Shown one piece after another: positions 1-7,486 of a DNA stretch of 64,000 nucleotides. A program made the position numbers and the translations under genes. The stretch is from the NCBI GenBank assembly GCA_046484125.1, contig JAWOBX010000043.1:1-64000 (forward strand). Direction: 5' to 3'. Position 1 is the stretch's first letter. The number at the start of each line of letters is the position of its first letter. The notes under the pieces are model-generated. The model was not told the DNA's origin. It was given only the letters and a program-made list of their open reading frames with translations, and ran no database searches. This stretch comes from JBGLNL01 sp046484125. GTDB lineage: Bacteria; Chloroflexota; Dehalococcoidia; SZUA-161; SpSt-899.

Positions 1-62
1 TGCCGTTTTAGTAGCTACCCAATACAGAAACATTTACCATATTATTGACAGACCAAGAGAGC

Positions 63-156
63 TGTTGACGGCTCCCACTATCCCCCAACCCCGATGGAAT
101 TTTAAAGTTGTGGAGTCACCCTGTAGCTCCGACCTCATGACTTGTTGAAGAGGTTC
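63..156 (-). repeat. Degenerate copy of the dispersed G-rich repeat
   Basis: Read on the minus strand this stretch follows the repeat seen many times in the window: a start like aacctcttca, a gatgact-type segment, C/G-rich hairpin arms (cccccaacccc) and a gttgacgg end comparable to the usual gttgatcag. It is one of the more diverged copies. The rest of 1-344 holds no gene that I can support; a terminator lies at 281-312. Confidence 0.5.
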
Positions 157-280
157 GCTTATAGAATGCCATATAGCTGGGCTCACTCTTATCCCCGCTT
201 CAGGGTGTATTGCCCGTCATGGCATTTATCGGCCGTTTGCCAGGCTGAGAAGACCATCTCCATTGATTGCTCCCGGCGAA

Positions 281-312
281 AAAGGCTGCCAGGTTTCCGC
301 CTGGCAGCCTTT
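281..312 (-). terminator. Rho-independent terminator of the lipoprotein gene
   Basis: A perfect 13-bp inverted repeat (aaaggctgccagg / cctggcagccttt) encloses a 6-nt loop. On the minus strand it ends in a T-run, 33 nt past the stop codon of the minus-strand lipoprotein gene, so it fits as that gene's terminator. Confidence 0.85.
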
Positions 313-344
313 GGTATATAAGCAAGTGATTTCGAACGGCTTAT

Positions 345-2324
345 TTATTCATGCTCAGGGTTAAAAACAACGTCAAAGAAACTCTCCACCCAGTTGTTAT
401 CATGGTACATATCTTCCGGCAAATCGGCGTGGAAAAAGATCAGATATTCGCCCTCTTCAAGGAATACTTCAGGGAAGGCGGCTTCCATGGATTCGCCCGA
501 AGCCAGACCTTCAACCATCATCTCGCCCGCGTAGTCAGTGGGAGTTCCATCCGTGTGGGAGATTTCGTAAAAGATAATGAAGTTTACGAATGACTCCTCG
601 CCGAGGTTCCAGACTCTTACCGCGGGAATTAGAGGCTCTCCGGCTATCTGGGACCCCTTAGGGGAGATTACCTCCTGGAGGGCCACATCATACTGCATTA
701 GCGCTGACTGGCCCCATATATTGTGCTCGGCGTCAGTCAGGTAATAAATGATGAACTCGGAATCGGTCTGGTCTATCTCGACGGTATACCACTGGCACGG
801 CTCAATGGGTTCATCCCATTCCTTGCTTCCCAGGTGTTCTCCGTCTTCGGAGAAAAAGTGGATATCGTAAATGTTGCTGCCGTTGGGGAAGTAGGCAGGT
901 ATGCAATGTACTTCCACGATGGTTTTACCACTATCAGGGTCGGTATGATGCCTGGTATGAATACCGGTGATAACAGGGGCAGACGGATCCGGTTCCGGCG
1001 GAGGCGTTGGTGTAGGCGACGGCGATGGTGATGGGCTGGGCGATGGACTGGGTGTCGGCGGAGGTGTTGGTGTTGGTGACGGTGAAGGGGATGGTGATGG
1101 TGTTGGGGAAGGAGTAGGAGTAGGCGAGGGTGAAGGAGTCGGAGTTGGTGTCGGGGTCGGGCTGGTGGTGGGGGTGGGGGTGGCAACTACAGGAGAGACA
1201 GCAATAGCGTAGTCTATCTCTGTATGTACGGGAAGCGAATTGTCGTAGGTGCCCTTGAAAGCAGTGAGTTCGTCAGCCCAGTTCATGCCCACGAAATTGG
1301 CTGTATCTTTATCGGTGGAGTAGTCTTCAATAGCCCATAATCCGCCGGGGCTATCGGAGGTGACAACAGTGTAGATATCATGTGAGACGTATTGTGTATC
1401 GTTATGTTTTGAAGAGGGGTGAGGGTAACCATGGGGTGCGGGAAGCACACGACCCTGACCGCCGGTCTCCGCGTGATCCCAGTAGGGATCGCTGATTCCA
1501 ACTTTTTGACTGGTGGAATTCACACCGGCGCACGTCACGTAGTGGCCACCAATACGGACCCATTCTCCCTGGCTCATATCGTCCATACCGTGCCACTGCC
1601 AGAAGCCGAGCAACAGCACCACATCCTGGCAACGCTCGATCTCCTTTACTATCCAGGAGAATTCGGGACTTTTTTGAAGATGAACGCTGAATCCGTCATA
1701 GACACCCTTATCCTTGAGATACTGGATCACTCCGTCTCGCATATCCTCGATGAAGGTTCCCTCTGAATTCCCCGAGGTCCGCTGGCCGTTTGTATCCATA
1801 TAGACGGCCAGGTCCTTCACGAGAGGATCCACGTTCCTGGCATCATGGTCATCCCATGCTGACGGGTTGTAGGATTCGACCATGGGATAGTTATCGTTGA
1901 TAGCTGGTGGAGCTACGGGGGACGATTCATATTTGGAATCGAACCACCAGAGGGAATTGGCCATGGCCACCGGTCCACAGTAAGACCAGTTGCATGGGGT
2001 TACGCTGACACTGGTATCATCGTTCATGATCTGGTCGTCAGACACTCCGGAACCGGACTTGCACCAGCTATCCTGTTTCTGGTCAAAATCCGGCATTCCA
2101 CTCAGGGCGTAGTCCGTAAAATCACCGGGCTTCCAGTACCAGCCCGGTTCAAGTGTGGGAACGGGTGTGGCAGTGGGTTCCGGGGTTGTTGTTTCAGTTG
2201 GGGAGGGAGAAGGAGAAGGGGATTGGGTGGTGGGGGTGGAATCATCCCCACCGCAGGCGGTTAACATGGTTCCGGAGATAAATACCACCACCAGCGTGAC
2301 GGCTAAGAATATGCGAGCTCTCAT
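345..2324 (-). CDS. Secreted lipoprotein with C39-like peptidase domain and Pro/Thr/Ser linker
   Basis: The protein (659 aa) begins with a lipoprotein signal peptide whose lipobox ends in Cys at about residue 24 (LTAC), followed by GGDD, so it should be anchored outside the membrane. A first P/T/S-rich stretch lies at about 30-60. The next ~300 residues look like a C39/papain-fold peptidase: a YCGP motif with the putative nucleophile Cys at ~116, GGHY with His at ~261 and SDPYW with Asp at ~279. A long Pro-Thr-Ser linker (~390-460) leads to a C-terminal beta-rich region that may be CARDB-like. ATG at 2324 is preferred over the TTG just before it because an aggag box lies 8 nt upstream. Peptidase activity is inferred from motif order only; the substrate is unknown. 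Confidence 0.7.
   Translation of the reverse strand: MRARIFLAVTLVVVFISGTMLTACGGDDSTPTTQSPSPSPSPTETTTPEPTATPVPTLEPGWYWKPGDFTDYALSGMPDFDQKQDSWCKSGSGVSDDQIMNDDTSVSVTPCNWSYCGPVAMANSLWWFDSKYESSPVAPPAINDNYPMVESYNPSAWDDHDARNVDPLVKDLAVYMDTNGQRTSGNSEGTFIEDMRDGVIQYLKDKGVYDGFSVHLQKSPEFSWIVKEIERCQDVVLLLGFWQWHGMDDMSQGEWVRIGGHYVTCAGVNSTSQKVGISDPYWDHAETGGQGRVLPAPHGYPHPSSKHNDTQYVSHDIYTVVTSDSPGGLWAIEDYSTDKDTANFVGMNWADELTAFKGTYDNSLPVHTEIDYAIAVSPVVATPTPTTSPTPTPTPTPSPSPTPTPSPTPSPSPSPSPTPTPPPTPSPSPSPSPSPSPTPTPPPEPDPSAPVITGIHTRHHTDPDSGKTIVEVHCIPAYFPNGSNIYDIHFFSEDGEHLGSKEWDEPIEPCQWYTVEIDQTDSEFIIYYLTDAEHNIWGQSALMQYDVALQEVISPKGSQIAGEPLIPAVRVWNLGEESFVNFIIFYEISHTDGTPTDYAGEMMVEGLASGESMEAAFPEVFLEEGEYLIFFHADLPEDMYHDNNWVESFFDVVFNPEHE
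985..1190 (-). repeat. Low-complexity coding repeat (Pro/Thr/Ser linker)
   Basis: The segment is a run of imperfect 6-nt units (ggtgtt, ggcgat, ggtgac on the + strand) that encodes the P-T-P-S linker of the lipoprotein on the minus strand. A shorter similar stretch lies near 2155-2240. Such tracts tend to change length by slippage. The glycine-rich reading frames on the other strand are artefacts of this composition. Confidence 0.8.
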
Positions 2325-2752
2325 CAATATTACTCCTTCTGTGAATATTTTTGAAAAGAAAAAATCCGTCGAGTGCTAACATAAAAAATACCATGGAAAC
2401 GCGGAACTGTAAAGATACTGCAAAAAAACAGAGTTTAAAATGTGATTGCTCTCATAATAGTCTGAGAAGCAGAGACCTGTTATAAAAGTGCGGTGTACCG
2501 GAAATAACTGAAGACCCGATTAAGTTGGTATACTCTGATTGAAATCGAGTTATTTCCGGGGTAGTACATGAGCAAGTTGCAATACATGAAGTGTCTGTAG
2601 TTCGACTGGTTCCCGACTGTAGCGAACTCCCCCTTTATCCTCCCTTTATGGAGAGAGTGGAAGAGGCAGAAGGCCGAATGGGGCGTTAGATAAACGCCAA
2701 ACGCGTTCGCTGCGAATTACAAATAGAGCGTAATATGCGATGTTACAGGGTT
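2325..2752. other. Intergenic region with a spaced inverted repeat
   Basis: No gene is supported here. The clearest structure is a perfect 12-bp inverted repeat, ccggaaataact at 2498-2509 and agttatttccgg at 2548-2559. A further cgatt/aatcg pairing lies inside it, so the whole 62-nt segment could fold into one stem. The region near 2690 also holds a short ggcgtt/aacgcc hairpin without a T-run, downstream of the ABC permease gene. Confidence 0.5.
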
Positions 2753-5119
2753 CTAGCTTGCCTGCTCTTTGGTGACCGTGGCCAGGTCGAGTCTGTTGAG
2801 ACTGCGCAGGCTGGGTATTTGTGAAACAAGTATAACAATCACGATGATCACCGTGGTCAACACGTATGTGCGGGGCAGGACGATGAGGTCGAAGGTGAAC
2901 ATATCTCCCTGAAAGAGACTGAAAAAGTAGAGGGCAAGCGCGTAACCTGCGAATATTCCCGGTACGAGACCGCAGAGTCCCAGCATCATGTTTTCAATGG
3001 TAATCATAAGATTTATACGGGTTCTGCTCTTACCAAGGGTCCTCATTGTAGCTATCTCTCGCCGCCGCTCTAGAATGTTAACGGTTACAGTTGTGAAAAC
3101 GATTGCCATGGCAAGACATGCACCGAAAAGCAGCATAATCCAGAGCATGGAAGTAGCGCTCCGCATCATTTCGTCGATACGGTCTCTGGTTTCTGAAACC
3201 AGTTCCACGGAGGCAGATGACTCAAGCGCGTAGGCTTTATCCCTTATCGATTCGCTGTATCCGGGTGATGATTTGACATACATACCACTGACGATATCAT
3301 CGCCTCCTGCCAGAGACTGTCCCTGTTTCAGGTCGACATAACCAAAGCTGCCCATAGGCTCCTTTACAAAGCCGATTACTTCCATGTCAACGGTGCCCAG
3401 GATAGTCTGTACCTGGAGGTTGTCGCCCTTGCCTACATCCAGGACGCCTTCCAGTGCCTCGCTGAGCAGGATGCCTTTAGCGCTGGTTGACACCCGGTCT
3501 CCGGAAGGTGAATACAATCTTCTCAAACTCGAATCACTGGGAAGGGCTACAGCCATGGTGGAGTAATCATTACCGGCGTATTCAAGCCTTGCGGGAATCT
3601 TCAGGAAAGGTTCGACTTCCTCAACATCTTCCCAGCCGCTGACTTGGTCAAGAAGTCGCGAGGACTGAGGTTCGGTTAAATCGATTTTGGCATCATAGTG
3701 AGTTACATCGTCGAACATGAAGTCGATCAAGGCGTAAACGGAATCGATCATGGCGGAGGAGATCAATATCAGCGAAACGCCGAATGTAACGCCGATAACA
3801 GTGTAAAGGCTCCGGCGCCGGTTACGGAAGATATTTCTGAGCGGTATTTTCCACAGGGACGATAATCGCTTAAGGAATGGGAATATAGTTTCCAGAAGAA
3901 GTTTTCTACCGGCCACTGGTGGCTGTGGGCGCATAGCCTCAGCAGGCCGGATTCTGGATGCGGACCACGCGGGTATGAATCCTGAGATCAAACAGGGTAG
4001 GAGTCCGAGCAGGAAACCCTCGCCCATGGCAAACCATCTGACCTGTGTGGTAGTAAATGGCAAATTGATCAGTTGGGCGTAGTAGCGGGTGAGTGCCTCG
4101 GAGAGGAAGTAACCGGCGATAACGCCCAGAACTGAACCGACCAGGCCAATGGCCAGAGCGAAACTGAGATAGTGTGTCATAACCCGCAGTCGTGAATAAC
4201 CGAGGGCGCGCATGAGTCCTATTTGTGACCTCTGATTGTAGATGATCCTGGTAAGCAGGATGTAAGTTGCCATTGCGCCCACTATTATGAACAGGATAGG
4301 GAAGATGTTCGAGAGTGTTGAGAACTGTTCCAGGTCCATTTGAAGACCGGCGTTACTGGGCTGGTCTTCCTGGCGAATTAACTCCATTATCTGATAAGGT
4401 TCAAGAACAGTTTTAACCATAGAGATCACGTTTTCCAGGTCGGCTCCCTCGTTGACGAGAAAGCAGAATTCGTTGTCAGGCTCTCCAAATAGAGAATTAG
4501 CCAGTGTATCAGGAACAAAGACAACGCCCCAAATTTCCGGGGAGATCATCACTTCCTGACGGCTCTTGGCGGGGAAGATGTATTCCGGGCTCTCAACTAT
4601 TCCAGCGACTATGAATTCAGTCTTATTGCCCCTGATGTTCATCCAGATATTCTGACCCGGACTCAGGTCATGGTGTTCGGCAAAGTTTCTTTCTAGCAAA
4701 AACGATTTACTGTTATTCTCTGAGAAGTAACTACCTTCATCAACGTGAACGTTGTTGACCATGCCGGCTCGGGCATCGGCGGAACCGGGAAGAGAGATGA
4801 CTGTGGCCAGGACCCTCTTCTCCTTTGAACCGGGCAGGGTAAGCGCGAACTCGGCTTTCATTCTGGAGGTAACCTCATTCACTCCAGAGATGGATTCAAG
4901 TTTATCCTCAACTTCTGATGCGTCTTGAGATACCTTTACCGTGAAGTCGGCGAAGTTCAGTCTTTCGTAGGAATAGTTATAAGAACTATCCAGGTTCTTA
5001 TAAGCCATATACATGGATCCGAAGAATGCCACCGCCAGCAGAACGATAACGGTAACTGAGATAAAAAGCCCTTTAGATGAAAGCAGGTCGCGGATCAACT
5101 TGCGGTGCATGTTTCTCAT
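2753..5119 (-). CDS. ABC transporter permease, FtsX/MacB type
   Basis: A 788-residue membrane protein with the layout of large LolE/MacB-like permeases. It has an N-terminal membrane helix (~15-40), a long extracytoplasmic domain (~45-260), a first FtsX domain with three helices (~270-400), another helix starting near 440 (RSLYTVIGVTFGVS), a second extracytoplasmic domain, and a second FtsX domain (~660-780). It starts 3 nt after the stop of the ATPase gene and is the last gene of a tetR-ATPase-permease operon. The family exports lipids, peptides or drugs or moves lipoproteins; the substrate cannot be told from sequence. Confidence 0.88.
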   Translation of the reverse strand: MRNMHRKLIRDLLSSKGLFISVTVIVLLAVAFFGSMYMAYKNLDSSYNYSYERLNFADFTVKVSQDASEVEDKLESISGVNEVTSRMKAEFALTLPGSKEKRVLATVISLPGSADARAGMVNNVHVDEGSYFSENNSKSFLLERNFAEHHDLSPGQNIWMNIRGNKTEFIVAGIVESPEYIFPAKSRQEVMISPEIWGVVFVPDTLANSLFGEPDNEFCFLVNEGADLENVISMVKTVLEPYQIMELIRQEDQPSNAGLQMDLEQFSTLSNIFPILFIIVGAMATYILLTRIIYNQRSQIGLMRALGYSRLRVMTHYLSFALAIGLVGSVLGVIAGYFLSEALTRYYAQLINLPFTTTQVRWFAMGEGFLLGLLPCLISGFIPAWSASRIRPAEAMRPQPPVAGRKLLLETIFPFLKRLSSLWKIPLRNIFRNRRRSLYTVIGVTFGVSLILISSAMIDSVYALIDFMFDDVTHYDAKIDLTEPQSSRLLDQVSGWEDVEEVEPFLKIPARLEYAGNDYSTMAVALPSDSSLRRLYSPSGDRVSTSAKGILLSEALEGVLDVGKGDNLQVQTILGTVDMEVIGFVKEPMGSFGYVDLKQGQSLAGGDDIVSGMYVKSSPGYSESIRDKAYALESSASVELVSETRDRIDEMMRSATSMLWIMLLFGACLAMAIVFTTVTVNILERRREIATMRTLGKSRTRINLMITIENMMLGLCGLVPGIFAGYALALYFFSLFQGDMFTFDLIVLPRTYVLTTVIIVIVILVSQIPSLRSLNRLDLATVTKEQAS

Positions 5120-5122
5120 TGA

Positions 5123-5836
5123 CTACCACCTGAGTTCCTGCGGGTCGATTGGCGTCTCGTTAGTCCTTATCTCGGTTATTTGGGCACTTCTCATGCGAAC
5201 AACATAGTCGGCTATATCACCAATCGCGGTATTGTGAGTTACGATTAGAACTGTTTTACCTCTCTCCCTGTTTATCCTTTTCATGGCTGAAAGAATGTTC
5301 TTGCCTGTATCGAAATCAAGGTCCCCGGTTGGCTCATCGGCCAGTATAATCGGCGGGTCCTTCACCAGAGCCCTGGCAATGGCTACCCTTTGCTGTTCTC
5401 CACCGGATAACTCGCTGGGGTAATGCTCCCCCCGCGCCTCAAGCCCAACCTCGGCCAGAATCTCTGTTATGCCCCGAGGATTTTCAACCAGTTCTGCGGC
5501 GAATTCAACGTTCTCTCTCGCGGTAAGGGATGGAATTAGATTGAAAAACTGGAATATGAATCCAATATGGTTCCGCCGGTACCTGGTCAAGCCTTTTTCA
5601 TCCAGTGATGTTATTTCAATTCCGTCCGATTTAATTTTGCCCGACGTGGGTTTATCAATACCGCCTATTAGATTAAGCAGCGTGGTTTTGCCCGAGCCGC
5701 TGGGGCCCAGTATCACCAGGAACTCGCCCCTGCGGACCTGAAGTGATATATCGGATAAGGCTTCCACTTGAACCTCGCCCATCTGATAGACCCTTGAGAC
5801 ATTCTCAAGATTAATTAACAGGTTGTTCTCAGCCAT
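5123..5836 (-). CDS. ABC transporter ATP-binding protein (MacB/LolD type)
   Basis: The 237-aa ATPase has Walker A GPSGSGKT (44-51), the Q-loop region FIFQFFNL, the signature LSGGEQQR (143-150), Walker B IILADEP (163-169) and a switch His in VTHN. It should power the FtsX-type permease encoded next. A longer reading frame exists upstream, but ATG at 5836 has ggggaag just before it and matches the family N-terminus. Its start overlaps the last codons of the tetR gene, so translation is probably coupled. Confidence 0.92.
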   Translation of the reverse strand: MAENNLLINLENVSRVYQMGEVQVEALSDISLQVRRGEFLVILGPSGSGKTTLLNLIGGIDKPTSGKIKSDGIEITSLDEKGLTRYRRNHIGFIFQFFNLIPSLTARENVEFAAELVENPRGITEILAEVGLEARGEHYPSELSGGEQQRVAIARALVKDPPIILADEPTGDLDFDTGKNILSAMKRINRERGKTVLIVTHNTAIGDIADYVVRMRSAQITEIRTNETPIDPQELRW

Positions 5837-6419
5837 TATCTTCCCCCGCTGTGCAAAAGAATTTCTCTTCAAGGATTGAGATGGTTGATTCCTTGTCAAG
5901 CATGCCGGGCATCATTACGGCTATGCCCATTAAGGCGTCGAGCGCAAGGACACAAAATCTGGCTACCTGTTCCGGCCTGCTCTCACCAATCTGGGCGAAA
6001 AGCGGTGTAACACGTTCGATAAACGGATTTATCCATTCTCTATATCCTGATGTGAACATCTCTTCAAGTTCCGGCTGAGCCGCGAGTTGCCACCCGAAAC
6101 GGATAACTTCCGGGTTAGCCTCAGCTGTTTCGACGCAATTCCATGCCAGCGCTCGAAGTTTTTCTTGAGGGGGCATTTCTTTATCAAGTATTTGCAGAAG
6201 CGGCTCAAACAGAGGGATGGTCAGGTGTTCGAACATCTGTCGGAATATCTCCTCTTTCGATCTGAAGTGCCAGTATAAATTTCCCTTGCTCACGCCAGCA
6301 CTTCTGGCGATTTCATCTACACTCACACCATGATATCCGCTTTGAGAAAACAGTTCTGCCGCCGCCTCAATAATCTGATTTTTTCTCTGGACGGATTTCT
6401 GCTTGCGATTTGTCTTCAC
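5829..6419 (-). CDS. TetR/AcrR family transcriptional regulator
   Basis: A 196-aa repressor with an N-terminal helix-turn-helix (~33-60: VSVDEIARSAGVSKGNLYWHF) and a helical C-terminal ligand domain. The start is GTG at 6419 with aggtg upstream. It is the first gene of the operon with the ABC ATPase and permease. A perfect palindrome at 6520-6533 in its leader is the expected operator, so it most likely represses itself and the exporter until a ligand binds. Confidence 0.92.
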   Translation of the reverse strand: MKTNRKQKSVQRKNQIIEAAAELFSQSGYHGVSVDEIARSAGVSKGNLYWHFRSKEEIFRQMFEHLTIPLFEPLLQILDKEMPPQEKLRALAWNCVETAEANPEVIRFGWQLAAQPELEEMFTSGYREWINPFIERVTPLFAQIGESRPEQVARFCVLALDALMGIAVMMPGMLDKESTISILEEKFFCTAGEDNG

Positions 6420-6519
6420 TGCTTTTCACCTGTTAGTTGTGGAGCCTCAACCAATTTTACCGTGACTGCGATACATTACGATGGTAAAGGCAAAATTACG
6501 CTCACAGATAATGTAATAT

Positions 6520-6533
6520 ACCGACCGGTCGGT
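6520..6533. promoter_or_regulatory. Palindromic TetR-type operator
   Basis: accgaccggtcggt is a perfect 14-bp palindrome about 100 nt upstream of the tetR start, beside AT-rich promoter-like sequence. Palindromes of exactly this accgac/gtcggt type are typical operators of TetR-family regulators. Binding by the adjacent TetR protein is inference. Confidence 0.8.
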
Positions 6534-6643
6534 TTGTTGCGATTGTAAGCGCATATCTGAATAAAGTCAAGAGCATGGCTGGTATATAGTGACGCGGATT
6601 GTAACGGAGGTGTCCTGGTACCCTGTAATTTGCCGAGTGCAAT

Positions 6644-7405
6644 TCACTCTTCCAAATTACATGGATCCCACTCTATCACCCGGCTTTTCAATGCCTCGGA
6701 AATGGCCTGTTTCAAATTGGATTGCTTAAGCTGTCTTATATTAAGCACATTTTCGACCGTAATGGAGTCGAACCGCTCCAGAAAACGGCATTGCCTGCGA
6801 AATGAGAGAACAGTGGTTTTCTCACCACCATAGAAGAGGTATCGAAGCTCCCTGGAATAGGGTTGTAACTGGTTTATCGAATGATTGCAGACCCTGGAGA
6901 AGAATGTTTCCATCTGTTTTTCACGATGGCGCTTGAATCGACCCTCCGAAGATCCGCCTTTCTTGTGGCGTGAGTGTACCAGACCCGTGCCGACCTTGCT
7001 GGATACCATCTGTTCGCCATAGAATACGCCTATAGCGTAACTGCCCAGATGCAACAGTACAAGCGCTGTTGTATGATCCCGTTGAAGAAGCGAACGAATA
7101 GGTTCCGTCCAGGAGTGTTTTGAAAGAACCTGTTTTTCCAGAGGAAGCGGCGGCAGAATGAGAACCATATCACCACTCTCTCTCAAGAAGAGTGCTGCTC
7201 CGGTTTTGGAGCCATGAATAATATCGCCAGGTTCGGATGTGTTCTCCGGTGCGCCCTGCAGGTTTTGGAGAATTTCACGTATTGTGGCAATCGGCATTCC
7301 CGCTGGAAGGTAGAGCGAAAGCTCGATATTACCTGAGCTCTCTAGTTCGCTCAGAAGTTCAAGCACGCGGTTACGGGTCATTAGCTTGCTGGAATTAACC
7401 GACAT
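6644..7405 (-). CDS. VLRF1-domain protein (Vms1/release-factor-1-like, acVLRF1 type)
   Basis: The 253-aa protein resembles bacterial Vms1-like release factors, which cleave peptidyl-tRNA on stalled large ribosomal subunits. The core is LVLLHLGSYAIGVFYG (~115-130) followed by a basic loop with HKKGGSSEGRF (147-157), in the place of the GxxQ loop of VLRF1/eRF1 proteins. Here the Gln position appears to be Glu (G151-S-S-E154). The N-terminal ~100 residues are less conserved. It lies 81 nt downstream of mutS2 on the same strand. No clear Shine-Dalgarno precedes the ATG. Family assignment rests on motif memory, and activity is uncertain because of the substitution. Confidence 0.7.
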   Translation of the reverse strand: MSVNSSKLMTRNRVLELLSELESSGNIELSLYLPAGMPIATIREILQNLQGAPENTSEPGDIIHGSKTGAALFLRESGDMVLILPPLPLEKQVLSKHSWTEPIRSLLQRDHTTALVLLHLGSYAIGVFYGEQMVSSKVGTGLVHSRHKKGGSSEGRFKRHREKQMETFFSRVCNHSINQLQPYSRELRYLFYGGEKTTVLSFRRQCRFLERFDSITVENVLNIRQLKQSNLKQAISEALKSRVIEWDPCNLEE

Positions 7406-7486
7406 GATCTTTTAAAAATCTTAATTCATTTGTTGTATTTGCACTTCTTTTGGTGACTGAGTGAGAAAACGGGCTATCCAGAAAAT

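Noticed and set aside
985..1190. Possible CRISPR-like or tandem repeat array
   Set aside because: The units are 6-nt codon repeats inside a coding frame with no spacers. No CRISPR array or cas gene occurs anywhere in the window.
967..1212. Gly/Val-rich open frame on the + strand
   Set aside because: It is the antisense shadow of the hexamer repeat coding the Pro/Thr/Ser linker of the lipoprotein; composition only, no ribosome site.
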